A stretch of DNA of 64,000 nucleotides from Brachionus manjavacas (GCA_019054805.1 JAHQIY010000005.1:2401501-2465500); one strand, 5' to 3'. Shown: positions 13,701 to 23,669, numbered from the stretch's first letter. Made by a program: numbers and translations. Notes: generated by a model from the letters alone, not told the origin.

Positions 13701-14129
13701 GCTATTGCTTTGGCTTATGAAAGTCAATGGGTCAAAGAAGTGCGCATCAAAACCTGCAATGATGACCTTGAGGCTGACCGATTTTGCGAGACAAGTCTCA
13801 GGCGTCAGCCCGCTATAGTAGCGAAATTCTACTTGCGGGTCATTTACTAAATGGGACGATTGCTTAAGCCTGTCCAGCGGCCATGTCAGATGTCCTATTT
13901 TGGAGCCGTTTACTTTCTGGAAGTCTAAGGTGTCGTTGGCATCAGTTGCGATCGGGCTGCAGATGCCGATCCAGTCGTTCATCGAAGTGGGCTCGATTAT
14001 GTTCCATGATATGATTATTTCGCTGTACAGACTTAGATTGAGCTCTTTTACGTTCACAAACAACACTGATTTGTTCAAAGTTGTTTGGGCCAAGCTGTGC
14101 GAGGAGCTGAGCGACATTTTCAGAGACAT
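1708..14129 (-). CDS. HECW: HECW-type C2-WW-HECT E3 ubiquitin-protein ligase, five coding exons
   Basis: Exons on the minus strand are 14129-13291, 13229-13141, 9014-7920, 4477-4396 and 4309-1708. All junctions are GT-AG and the phases join, giving 1,568 residues; vertebrate HECW1/2 are about 1,570-1,610. Domains in order: HECW N-terminal domain (about 22-130, with IEPTSMNDWIGIC), C2 (about 145-305, ending NDNVTGSLSFAF), a long Ser/Asn-rich linker, WW1 (about 801-831, WEARVDHLGRVFYIDH), a helical linker, WW2 (about 976-1006, whose second Trp is Phe in STTFIDP, as in the family) and HECT (about 1234-1568). The catalytic Cys is in LPRAHTCFNRLDLPPY, near residue 1536. HECW ligases transfer ubiquitin to PY-motif substrates recruited by the WW domains. 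The ATG chosen is the first after an in-frame stop; a GTG lies 15 codons upstream, and a further 5' exon cannot be excluded. Confidence 0.93.
4478..7919 (-). other. HECW: HECW intron of about 3.4 kb between linker exons
   Basis: Joins the exon ending ...HLKK at 7920 to the small exon at 4477 (phase 1, G plus AA making Glu). The interior is uniformly AT-rich. I see no coding frame, RNA gene or recognisable transposon in it. Confidence 0.75.
9482..9863. mobile_element. Foldback (MITE-like) element with arms of about 110 bp
   Basis: Left arm 9482-9593 and right arm 9752-9863 are reverse complements with scattered mismatches. Both contain the run AATAATCAAAATAAAGCAAA, then TATTTTTACG, then a stretch ending AAAATTAAGAAAATAAGAT. 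The spacer of about 160 bp has no coding frame. It lies inside the HECW intron. A target duplication could not be defined. Such long-armed elements are usually non-autonomous DNA transposons. Confidence 0.75.
10798..10945. repeat. GGGT/ACCC-rich segment
   Basis: A patch dense in GGGT, GGTT and their complements (ACGGGTTTGG, CCTTGGGTTT, TTCGGGATCGGGTCTGGG, AACAAACCCAAACC) in otherwise GC-poor intron DNA. It partly folds on itself. It may be a sub-terminal region of a hAT-type MITE, but the ends were not located. Confidence 0.4.
10985..11045 (-). repeat. Fragment of the tRNA-headed SINE body
   Basis: On the minus strand it reads AGATGATCAACTCGATGCAG, then a CTCTATGTCAGATC-type stretch. This matches the body of the SINE copies at 36.8, 37.1, 44.9 and 46.4 kb. 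The head and the 3' part are missing. Confidence 0.7.
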
Positions 14130-14179
14130 CGAATGGCTGGTCTTGGCTCGAAAATTTTTATCATTCCCTGTCACTTAGC

Positions 14180-16325
14180 TTCTAAATAAATAAAGTTTGA
14201 GAAATAGAGAATTAAAAAAATTTAAAATTTTTATTATTTTTCACAAAGGTTCACTTTTGAGTGCAAAAATTAAGTGAATTTTAAAAAAAAAATTAGAAAA
14301 AAAAATTTAGAAATTGTTCAAACGACGTTTATTTTGTCTTTTAGAAAATTTTTGATCATTAAACTGGTTCAAGTGGGTCAAACGAAATTCTTGAAAAATT
14401 GAATTTTGTTAAATTTGTCCATATTCGAAAAAAAAATTTTTTTTCAATTTTACTTAAATTCCTCAATAAGTCTACTTTTCCCAAATTTTTTCAATTATTA
14501 GCTCTTGTAATGCTCTTTTTAGATAAAAAGCATATCAAATAAATAATTTTGCAAATTGTCCAACTTCTAAATAAATAGGTTAGCGAAGAAAAAAATTTGG
14601 CTTCGATACTCGGGACTAACAGACTTTAATTTAGCAGAATTAGAATCTTTTTTGCTACCCCTCGCTTAAACGACACAAACTTTTTATATTTGTAATAAAT
14701 TGTCTGTCCATTACCGTCTAGAAGAAATACATTTTTATCATAATTGACAAAATTGCTATGTAAATAAAATAAAACTTTTTCAAAAAATTTTTTTTTAAAT
14801 ACTCCTTCCCTTGTAGTCAAATGCCCTACTAAAAATTGTTAATAACCGGAATTTTTCTTTAAAAAAATCCCCTCTAAAAAAGATGAAAAATTTTTTCGAT
14901 TTATTCTTTCTATAATTTTCTGATCCTTATTCCATAATCCATTGAAAGTGAAAATTTTTTTCAAAGTCCAAAATAAAGTGATTAGACAGTGACGACAAAT
15001 CATTATCTTAATTTTATTCATCATAATTTTAAAAGATGAATAACAAAAAAAAGCTTGTACAAAAATATGTTTATTGTGAGCACCTAAGCAATACAAACTA
15101 AACTCGTCATGGCTTGGAAAAATTTGAGGAAAGTCTCCCATTTAGAATTTTGTTTTATTAATAAATGGAAACTTATTATTTTATTTTGATAGTATTTAGA
15201 ATTCAAGGTGTTAGACTCACAAACAAAAGGAGACATTAATTAAAAAAAATACTAATACTCGAAACAAACAAGAGCTAGTGTTTGAAGTATATTGATTTTT
15301 CGATTGACATATAGACGGTGATGTGTGTATTTAATATGGAATTATGATGACTAGTTTTTGTTTGAAACGGATAACATGAATTATGAATAATTCAAAGAAT
15401 TTCGCTATAGTTTTTATTAAAAAATGAAAATTAAAAAATATTAAAATTAATGAATATATTTTGATCTATTATTTCAGTGCATATGTATTTGTCTTGGGTA
15501 GAAATTTTTGTCTGAACCATTCTGAGCAATTTTTGCATAAAAAAAATTGCAGATTTCGCGTTTCAACTTTGCAAATATTTTAGAAGACGACCAAAAAATT
15601 GTCCCGAAAAATAAACTCCAAGTTCATTTGCACAAAAATTTTTTTATTTTCTATGAGTATTTTATGAATCGACTTGGATCAAATTTTACTGTGAATCGAA
15701 ATGAAAAAACGTTGTCTCAAAGAATAGGAAAATAAAAATTTTAACCAAGTCATTCACAGAATAAAAATTTTTTTGTTAAAAAACAGCACTTTTTGTACAA
15801 AATGTAAGAAAATTCACAAAGCCCAAAATGAATACATTGATCGAAATTTTTTTTCATAAAAAAAGATTCTGATGATAGCTTTTTAAAGAAATAAAATTCC
15901 ATTATTGATTAAAAAAAAACCAAATATAAACGAATGCTATTCAAACCTATGAACATAAACCTGTAGCTAATTTACTAATTTTGCCATCCATCTTTAACTT
16001 GAAGTAGAGCTGAAAATTCTTCCAAATAACAAAGATTGGATAAATTAGACCAACTATCCTTTTTACTATTAGAATGACAATAGTTGATGAAAAATGAACG
16101 TCAGCAAGACTTAAGCTAAACTCTTAAACTCGTTTTATAATTTATTTAACGCCCATTAAAATTATGTACACATTTTTTTTTCTAAATAAGATACTACAAT
16201 TTTTTAGAATAAACACAAATATTAAAAATAAACAATTAAAGCTTTTATTATTACAAAATTTTTTTTAGCGTTTAATTTTTTTGAAAAAATATTCAACCAA
16301 AAACGACATAAAAAATTTATTTCTT
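14180..16325. other. AT-rich region upstream of HECW
   Basis: Presumed 5' region or intergenic DNA. Open frames at 14626-14820, 14839-15141 and 15547-15735 are K/N/F/I-rich and have no motif or exon-like composition. An untranslated HECW exon could lie here but none can be pinned down. Confidence 0.55.
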
Positions 16326-16328
16326 ATT

Positions 16329-16567
16329 ACATTTATTAGGACGAGCCCATTATCTTCTCTCCATCATTTTACTTCCGCATTTTTCGCATAATTTTGAATC
16401 TTTTTTGGTATTTTCGTTATGTTCCGCTTCTATTCTTGGTCTTTTTGAAACCATCTCATCTTCAGAATCTACGTTCGATTCTATTTCTTTTGGAGCTGGA
16501 CTTGAAATTTGTGTTTCGGTCGGTTGAATAAGGAGAGCTTTAAATTCTGTTTTGGGTTTTCCTTTTT
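16329..16567 (-). pseudogene. Open C-terminal coding block of about 70 codons, origin unknown
   Basis: After a possible splice acceptor (AATATTATAG, near 16568) the minus strand reads KKGKPKTEFKALLIQPTETQ, then a Ser/Pro/Glu-rich stretch, then MVSKRPRIEAEHNENTKKDS and LCEKCGSKMMERR, then TAA. There are no internal stops, and the composition is unlike the random AT frames around it. The CxxC is a possible half zinc ribbon. It could be the last exon of an unrecognised gene or the C-terminus of a DNA transposase. No upstream exon was found before the foldback element at 16.67 kb. Confidence 0.4.
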
Positions 16568-16664
16568 TCTATAATATTGACGGTAAAATTAACTTTTTTC
16601 TTTTTTATCAATCCAACATTATAAAATTTAAAACGAAATTAAGTGGAAATATAAAATAAAAAAT

Positions 16665-16812
16665 AAAAAAAAACGATTCAAAAGTTTAGAAATTTTCGCA
16701 ATTTAATGTTTTAAATGAGCGCTTTGAAATCCGAAATGTGGGTAAAAAATTGTTCCAATTGTTTAATTTTTTAAATTTTCGGAATTTCTAAACTTTTGAA
16801 CCATTTTTTTAA
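16665..16812. mobile_element. Small foldback element
   Basis: Arms of about 35 bp at 16668-16702 and 16772-16810 are inverted repeats sharing TTCAAAAGTTTAGAAATT. The spacer is about 70 bp. This is a MITE-sized hairpin with no coding capacity. Confidence 0.6.
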
Positions 16813-16889
16813 AATTATTTTAAACGGAAGTTATTTGTGATATTTAAATATTTAAAAGTTAATCATATTTTTATTTCGAGTGTATTTTA

Positions 16890-16985
16890 TTCAAACGCTA
16901 GGCTAAAAAGAAAGACTTTCATTCATTATGTGCTGTCTGGATTTTTTCCCTAATCTTTTTAAATAAATAAATAAATTTTTTTGAG
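16890..16985 (+). repeat. LINE 3'-tail copy 1
   Basis: Reads CGCTAGGCTAAAAAGAAAGA, then GTGCTGTCTGGAT, then ends in repeated AAAT. The same order is found at 17823-17890 and 62519-62600. A shared 3' UTR followed by a short A/T tandem tail is typical of non-LTR retrotransposon ends. Confidence 0.6.
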
Positions 16986-17149
16986 TGTGAAATAACAAAG
17001 TGTAGAGTGAAAATAATTCTTCTAATTGGTGTTTCATTTTTTTCATTTGTATTCAATTAGTAAGCTAATTAATAAAATAAAATAATTAATTTCTACAAAA
17101 ATTAATTTTATTTACTAAATTATTAATATAAAGTATTCTTAAAATTCAA

Positions 17150-17757
17150 ACCTTCTGTAACCAACGGGGACTGCCTATCAACACAAACAAAGCATTCCAC
17201 ACCGTCTTTACAGCTTCTGGTCATCGAGCAAACTATGAATCCAAATACAAACTAAAACTACAAATAGACAACCAACCGATCTCTCTAGATCCCTTTCAAT
17301 TTTTTTAGGTATTCAATTCGGTCCTAAACTGTGCTTCAAAAAACTGTTCGAAAATATCAACACCAAGGTGTCTTAGATAATCAATCTTGTTCGCAGATCA
17401 AATGCAAATGTCTTAAACTCACTGTCAATTTTGTAAAATCATTTTCAAAAACTTCATTCTGTTATCATGCTCAACCCAAAAAATCACATCTTACCTCCAA
17501 AAACTTCAAAACAAGGTGCTTAAACACATCAAATTTTTCCATTTTGAAACCAAAATTGGTACTATCCACAAATCCCTAAAATTAGGTTAGAGACCAGATC
17601 AAAAAAACTTTTGTACAAATTCCTTATCAAAAGGGCAAATCATCAACAACTTATCCAAGATCTCGCGTCATATCACGTCCAACCCACAGTTAACAACTGC
17701 AATGCAAAATTCAAATCACTTTTTCAAATATTCGTATCTATTTTAGATGATGTTTAA
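17150..17757 (+). pseudogene. Degenerate LINE reverse-transcriptase C-terminal region
   Basis: Interrupted plus-strand frames show LGIQFGPKLCFKKLFENINT, resembling the block after the YxDD domain in Jockey-superfamily LINEs. Later come SKKLLYKFLIKRANHQQLIQ and DLASYHVQP. These resemble the C-terminal block of the minus-strand LINE at 35.45 kb (NKLFSKFITTKQNHELIAHD). Several stops and frame changes show decay. The frame ends near 17757, just before the 3' tail. Confidence 0.6.
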
Positions 17758-17822
17758 ACTTCAATTTTTTCGCTTAAAACTACTTTGTATTTTTTATTTT
17801 TTTATCTTATTCGTTTTTTCAA

Positions 17823-17890
17823 TTCGTTGGGTTAAAAAGAAGGACTTTTTCTGTGCTGCCCGGAATTCCCTCAAATTATTTATTTATTAT
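17823..17890 (+). repeat. LINE 3'-tail copy 2
   Basis: Reads CGTTGGGTTAAAAAGAAGGA, then TGTGCTGCCCGGAATTCCCT, then a TTATTTATTATTATATTATT tail. It directly follows the LINE coding relic at 17150-17757, which ties this tail type to that LINE family. Confidence 0.65.
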
Positions 17891-17899
17891 TATATTATT

Positions 17900-18680
17900 A
17901 AAATTCAAAAGTATCGCTAATATTTATAAAAATTCATTTTCCTGGAACCATTTTAAATAAATTTTCCAAAGTTAAACTAATGTGAATAAAGTAAGTCAAT
18001 TCTTAAAATTAAAGACACGAGTCTTTTAAAATCTAGATCAAAATCAAGAATGGTTTCAATTTAATTTTGAAAGATTACCATTATCTTAAAAATTTAAAAT
18101 TTTTGAGTTTTTAATTGCAGCCTGCAATCAAAAACTCAAAAATAACTTTTCGGAAAGTTATTTTTTTTAGCTTTTTAAGTATTATGATATTTAAATTTGA
18201 TTTAGAATGTCTAAGTATTTTAAAAGAAAGAATCTTTGATGCACCTGAACAAAAGCATATTTCATAAAGTTTAATAATTATTTTCCCAGAAACAGTCATC
18301 AAAAAAAAATTTTTATCTTTAGTTCAAGCTTTTGGTTTGAAATTTTGAATTACGATACGCTTTAATGATTATTCTGTTATTACTCCTTTAATTTTTATTA
18401 GCTTTACCCACCAGACTTTTTTACTTAAAAGATTAATTTTAGGTTCTTTTTGAAAAATCAACAAAAAACATACAGGTAATACTTTTTTTCAAATTAAATT
18501 ACTTTTAAATACCGAATTATCAAATAATTTAAGAACCCTTCAATTTTGTTTTATATCACAAAATAGGTATTTTTTAATAAAGTCTTTGAATAACAAACGC
18601 ACAGACTATTAATCTGTTTAAGCCTACTTGTTTTATTTAATAATTTCTGAAAAAATCGGCTTTTATCAGGGCGTGTGTTT
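17900..18680. other. AT-rich spacer
   Basis: No supported coding frame, RNA gene or repeat is visible. The minus-strand frame at 18111-18302 overlaps a local hairpin near 18105-18165 (AATTGCAGCCTGCAATC at its head) and looks spurious. Confidence 0.55.
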
Positions 18681-18685
18681 GAGCT

Positions 18686-18837
18686 TGTAATGTTTACATT
18701 AGTACCCTTGGGCCCGTCTATCCGATCTTCTCGTAAGACGTATTGGAGCAGCTATTTATGCTCCTTGTTAACTTAAACGCTCATGGTTAAGTTAATCAAC
18801 TTTCCAGTGATATCGACAAAGATGTCGCTATATCACA
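18686..18837 (-). repeat. 3' LTR of the TRIM
   Basis: A 152-bp terminal repeat, TG at one end and CA at the other, base-for-base identical to 19049-19200. It is 3' in the element's own (minus) orientation because the polypurine tract abuts it. Confidence 0.93.
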
Positions 18838-19048
18838 TCTTCCCCCGCTTTTATAAAGCGAATGCTAGGGAACTGTCGACCATTGTGACCACTGCCGGAT
18901 CACCAATGACCGGGACCAGCCATAGACTATTATTTTTCCCAGGTACTAACTAAACCTAGTCAGGTAGCCGTTGCACGCACTATCAGCATTACCGCCACCG
19001 AGAAGCACTTTATTAGTCTTCTGGGGGGCTTTTATCCTCGTCGCCAGA

Positions 19049-19200
19049 TGTAATGTTTACATTAGTACCCTTGGGCCCGTCTATCCGATCTTCTCGTAAG
19101 ACGTATTGGAGCAGCTATTTATGCTCCTTGTTAACTTAAACGCTCATGGTTAAGTTAATCAACTTTCCAGTGATATCGACAAAGATGTCGCTATATCACA
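19049..19200 (-). repeat. 5' LTR of the TRIM
   Basis: Identical to 18686-18837. The primer binding site lies 2 nt inside it. On the minus strand it holds an AT-rich GCATAAATAGC that could serve as a TATA-like element. Confidence 0.93.
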
Positions 19201-19205
19201 GAGCT

Positions 19206-20217
19206 TAAAGTAACTCTTTTATAAAATAAATTGAGAAAAAAAATTTGCCTAAACAATTCGATTCAGGCAAAAAAAATGTGTTGGTAGTCTATTTAAAAAA
19301 TAAAAGAAAATTAAAGCTCATAATTTCGTTTTTGTTTTCATTATTCTTTTCACATGCAAGCATCAACCATCAACTATATATAAGAGTATATATTTCATTT
19401 TCGAAAAAGTTTTTTTTAGTTTCAAAAAAAAAATTGTCTTTTTATTGTTTTGATCATATGACTATTTTTAATCACATAAAAATTAGATTAAATGTAATTT
19501 TATTTCTAATTTATCGTACCTAATAAATCAGATGATTTTGCCTAATGGCGTAGAAAAATGTTTTCTTTAGCTGTGCTAAAATTTACCATCAGGTCTGTGT
19601 TAATTTAATCAAAAACTTTGATTTATTAAAAACAAAAATTTTAGATGCAATTTCTTTAAGTATGTATAAAAAGTCTCGCAATAAATATTTTTTGAATTTA
19701 AATTATCAACTGGAATCCTGCTTGCAATGTTAAAAAACAGCAAACTAAACAAAACCGACTGAATATAAATTTGGCAATGCTTTTTCAGAATTTTTTTCAA
19801 ATAAAAGCTTTTTTCGTACACTTAGTTATTTAGAAAAAAAGCTTCAAATTATTTGATGCGAATTCGAAGCATAAATTTAACAAAAACGAGAAAAAAAAAT
19901 TCTATTCGTAATTCACCTTTCTACGATGAAAGTTGATCAAGCACTTCAAACAGATTTTCAAAATTTTATCTAATCTATTTACATTATGAAATGTTTCTAA
20001 ATTTTTTTATGTAATTTTAGATAACTATTTATTTAGTTAATCAAACAAAAAAGTGTTAATAAAATAAAAAAGTGCGATAATAGCCGTGTGCATTAATGAA
20101 TTGGTCTTAGGCAAATATTAAACTAATTTATTTATCTTAATAAATGTTACCAAAGAGGTGATTTAAAACTAAAGAAAAAAATTAAATCTTTAAAAGACTT
20201 AAATTTAAAAAGCTAAA
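19206..20217. other. AT-rich spacer upstream of the SLC52 array
   Basis: No recognisable gene. Open frames at 19245-19523 (plus) and 19609-19821 (minus) are F/K/I-rich low complexity without motifs. The promoter of the first transporter gene presumably lies in the last few hundred bases, but no clear TATA or initiator was identified. Confidence 0.55.
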
Positions 20218-21942
20218 ATGAAGCTAATAGAAGCAACTTTGGCCAAACTCAAGTCCCGTTTTCTTGTTTATGACAGCAAGATTAACTGGATAGTATTTTG
20301 TTTTATTTTTTGCTTCACTATCGGTATACTTTTGGCTCTAGATTAAGATTAAGATTTTCAAAATTTTTTATGCAGGAGCATGGCTAGATATCAATGGATT
20401 ATGGTGCGAACTGCCAATAATGGTTGCCGAACTTCCAGAAGGTAGTTAAATTTTAAATTTGGAACAAGTTAAAAGGTGTTTTTTTAATTTTGAGGATGGA
20501 AATTACCGAGTATTTTGTCTGCATCAACACAGATTGCTCAAATTGCGCCATTTACATACCTAATTGGTCGTCGGATTGCTCCAAAAATATTTACTTATGT
20601 AAATGTTATTTATGTCATTTTGTCAATTGGTGCTTTATCTTGCTTTTTGCTCTCCTTTTTCTGGAACACAACAGCTGTAATTTTTAACCAAAATCACAGT
20701 ATTGGACTGATCGTTCTAAACTTTTGTCTAGCGCTTTTAGGTAAATGAAAATCTTAGAAAAGCATTCATTTATTTATAAAATGTTTCTATAATTATATGA
20801 ATGTAAAAAATTTTTTAAATAAAGTTTTATTAATTTTTGTTTAGACGGAACATCCTCGGTAACATTTTTACCATACATAGGAACAAATTTTGTTAAAGAA
20901 TACATAATACCGAATTATATCGGTGAGTCGTTGGCTGCTTTGATTCCAAGTATTTTGGCTTTGATACAAGGTTTGGGACAAGATCCCGGTTGTCACAACG
21001 TTACTGACCCATTGACAAACAAAACAAGCCTGGAGGCTATTCAAATAAAGCCAAACTTTTCTGTTCGATTGTATTTTTTGTTCATGTTCGGACTACTGTG
21101 TATAAGCACCGTTGCTTTCACGATGTTAAACTTTTCTCCAATTGCAAAACGAGAGAGGAAAAGTGCTAAAATAAGCAAAAGATCGCGTAGAATTTCGGAA
21201 AAATCTGAAAATGAAGTTTCGCCTGAAAACGCCATTAATTCGCAGACAAATTTAACTTCAACTGATCAGCAAAAGCCAGTGTCTTCTCCTGTACCAGTTG
21301 AGTCCAATCGAAAAGAGCAGGTTTTCCTCTTATCAATCATTTTCTGGGTCTCTTTTTTGGCATATGGAACTCTACCAGGCCTTCAGTCTTATTCAACTTT
21401 ACCATATGGTAATTTTTGATAAATCTTGAAAAAATTTAATTAAAATCAATTTTTCAGGTAATAATATTTTCAATTATGCAGTGAATTTAAGTGAGTGTTT
21501 ATTTGTTTAATTTTTACTAAATTTTATTTTTATTTTTTTCAAAGGTTTTGTATTCTTGCCATTCTCTATTATTTTTTCAATATGGTCCTATGAAGCATCA
21601 GTTCGACGAATTGCTATAGAATTTTGCATCGTTTTAGTTTTCACATTTTACATCATATTCTTGAGTGTTTCTAGTCCGTGTCCGCCTTTTTTAGGCAGCT
21701 GGCTAGGTCCATTCCTGACCGTCTTTTCATGGATACTGACTCAAATGATGTATATGAGAATAAGATGCTTAGTAGCTGCTAGATTAGAACGATTTGGTGA
21801 AAAAATTTTACTAATTTTAGGAACTCTAACTATGGTCGGACAAATTTTTGGTGGTTTAATAATTTTTTTAGTAGTTAATGTATATGGCTTATTAAAGGAC
21901 AAAGATTATTGTGCTGTTGACTACCACGATTATTGTTACTAA
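20218..21942 (+). CDS. Riboflavin transporter SLC52-like, paralogue A
   Basis: Six exons: 20218-20323, 20376-20441, 20495-20740, 20845-21408, 21458-21490 and 21545-21942. All introns are GT-AG, the phases join, and the product is 470 residues (human SLC52A3 is about 469). Family blocks are [20 protein letters not shown] after the first helix, [44 protein letters not shown] and a C-terminal helix pair ending in DYCY. SLC52 proteins are multi-pass plasma-membrane carriers that import vitamin B2. A charged cytoplasmic loop ([15 protein letters not shown]) separates the two halves. AATAAA follows about 45 nt after the stop. It is the first of four same-strand tandem copies and the only one retaining the YG/NN intron. 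Confidence 0.92.
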
Positions 21943-22280
21943 TGTGTTAGATTTTTTTGTTCAATATTTTGGATCTATTTATTCTAAATAAATTAAAAAA
22001 AATTAAAATTGTTCTTCATAAAGTTTTTTTTTAGCTCTTATTTTGTTGTTTTAAAAGAATTTATAATCTACTCGAAAAAGGTCAGTAAACAATTCCCTAA
22101 AATTCAAAATTTCTTATCTCGAATTTTAAATACATTAATAAATGCGATGCATAAACAAAATTTTCAATAAACTCAAAAGATTATTTTTGATAAAATTTCA
22201 CCTTTTTAATTATCTAATCTAAACTTAATCAGCAAATTTTAATTTTCAATCTAACATTACCAAATTAAAGATGGTTTAGA

Positions 22281-23669
22281 ATGAAAATAAAGATGATAAA
22301 AAAATTCCGTGAATACAGCTCAAAAGTAGACTGGTCAACATTTGTTCTAATTTTGAGCTTTACTTGCTCGTCGTGGATTTGTGCTACTAGTGTCTGGGCC
22401 CAGTTGCCACTAATCATTTACGAAACAAGTGAATCATGGAGATTGCCGTCGATATTAACTTTACTAGCACAACTTGCTCAACTGGGCCCAATGGTCATTT
22501 TTCCCTTGCTAAAACGATGTTTACCAACAAAATCTATTAATAACAAAAGAGTAATTTATACTAAGTTAATTGTTGAACTAGCAGCTTTATTGTCACTTAT
22601 TTCCTACTGGAATAAAACATTCTATTTATTCGGAGAAAATAGAACCTTATTTTTGTATTTTATTAACTTCATTTTTAACCTCTTCGGTAAAATTTTTAAA
22701 AATTTATTAAAATTTGTTAACTTTATTGTTTTAGACGGTATGTCTACAATTAGTTTTCTCCCTTTTATAAACGAGAATTTACCTCAAGAATATGTAATAC
22801 CAGTTTATATTGGAGAAGGCTTTGCAAGTCTGGTACCCAGTTTGATTGTTTTTGTGCAAGGCATAAATAGAAACCAGCAGCTATGCCAAAATACGTCCTA
22901 TGTTATTTCAAATTTAACATTTTATGAACTTAAATCTACAAAACCCGTATCAAAATTTTCGGTTTCAATTTTTTTCGGAATTATAACTTTATTTTTTATT
23001 CTAAGTTTTTTTTCGTTTGTTATTCTTAACAAAAAATTCAGACCCAAACAAGATTTAGATAACAAAAATGGTGAGAAAATTATATTTATAGATAACCTAA
23101 GAGATAGATCTAGTGAAGATGTGGCAAAAAATTTATTTGAGATAGTCTATTTGTTTATATTAACTTTTATAATTTCTTTTTTCATGTATGGAGTGCTTCT
23201 TGGACTTCAATCATATTCTACCCTAGCTTATAGCCATTTAGCATTCAACTTAAGCATTAATCTGGGAAATTTGATGCTGCCAATGGTCATATTTTTTTCT
23301 ATAGTTTCATATAAATTAAGTCTTTGGGCTTTGACAGTTGAATTTGTTATTGCCTTATTGATTTCAGTCTATATAGTCTATATAAGTTTTTGCAGCCCAT
23401 GTCCTCCTTTAATGACACACTGGTCAGGAAGTTTTCTTATTGTTCTAGCTTGGATAGTTAGTGAATGCTTATTCTTGCGTCTAAGGTGTGTAATTGCCGC
23501 TACTCTGGAAAAATATGGACAAAACATTCTTTTAATTCTAGGTTGGGTAACATTGCTGGGTCAGGTTTGTGGAGGAGTTGTTGTTTATATTTTGGTTGAT
23601 ATTCTGAAGGTATTTGTCGATCGTCCTGACTGTCAAGACAATATTGAATTTTGTTATAGTAAAATATAA
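22281..23669 (+). CDS. Riboflavin transporter SLC52-like, paralogue B
   Basis: Two exons, 22281-22686 and 22735-23669, give 446 residues. The 48-bp intron (22687-22734) has no in-frame stop, so an uninterrupted reading would wrongly insert 16 residues (GKIFKNLLKFVNFIVL); removing it restores NLFDGMSTISFLPF, aligned with the other paralogues. Conserved blocks are [31 protein letters not shown] and CSPCPPL. It has lost the introns near the first helix and in the C-terminal half. The hydrophilic loop between the halves is short. AATAAA overlaps the stop (23668-23673). It lies about 340 bp after paralogue A, same strand. Riboflavin transport is inferred from the family; the diverged GLWCELP-equivalent block (SVWAQLP) could reflect altered substrate handling. 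Confidence 0.9.
   Translation: MKIKMIKKFREYSSKVDWSTFVLILSFTCSSWICATSVWAQLPLIIYETSESWRLPSILTLLAQLAQLGPMVIFPLLKRCLPTKSINNKRVIYTKLIVELAALLSLISYWNKTFYLFGENRTLFLYFINFIFNLFGKIFKNLLKFVNFIVLDGMSTISFLPFINENLPQEYVIPVYIGEGFASLVPSLIVFVQGINRNQQLCQNTSYVISNLTFYELKSTKPVSKFSVSIFFGIITLFFILSFFSFVILNKKFRPKQDLDNKNGEKIIFIDNLRDRSSEDVAKNLFEIVYLFILTFIISFFMYGVLLGLQSYSTLAYSHLAFNLSINLGNLMLPMVIFFSIVSYKLSLWALTVEFVIALLISVYIVYISFCSPCPPLMTHWSGSFLIVLAWIVSECLFLRLRCVIAATLEKYGQNILLILGWVTLLGQVCGGVVVYILVDILKVFVDRPDCQDNIEFCYSKI

Larger units (their letters stand above)
18681..19205 (-). mobile_element. TRIM (terminal-repeat retrotransposon in miniature), intact
   Basis: The 515-bp element (18686-19200) is flanked by the 5-bp target duplication GAGCT (18681-18685 and 19201-19205). 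The two 152-bp LTRs are identical and run TG...CA. The internal region is 211 bp and non-coding. On the minus strand, the sequence 2 nt inside the 5' LTR is TGGCGACGAGGAT (plus coordinates 19034-19046). This complements the conserved 3' end of eukaryotic tRNA-Ser including CCA. A polypurine tract, GCGGGGGAAGA (18838-18848), abuts the other LTR. Orientation is therefore minus. It encodes nothing, so it must be mobilised by an autonomous LTR retrotransposon elsewhere. Identical LTRs point to recent insertion. Confidence 0.93.

Noticed and set aside
14174..14174. GTG at 14174 as the HECW start
   Set aside because: Eukaryotic genes start at ATG. An in-frame stop lies just upstream, and ATG at 14129 gives a family-like length. 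An upstream exon remains possible.
14626..15141. Two adjacent minus-strand frames as upstream HECW exons or a small gene
   Set aside because: Composition is AT-driven (K/N/F/I), with no splice signals in a fitting phase and no motif.
18686..19200. Retrozyme (hammerhead-ribozyme-bearing small retroelement) as the identity of the TRIM
   Set aside because: No CTGATGA ... GAAA hammerhead core is present on either strand of the repeat.
22281..23669. A 462-residue single-exon reading of SLC52-B
   Set aside because: The segment 22687-22734 begins GTAAAA and ends TTTTAG at exactly the intron position shared by the other three paralogues.
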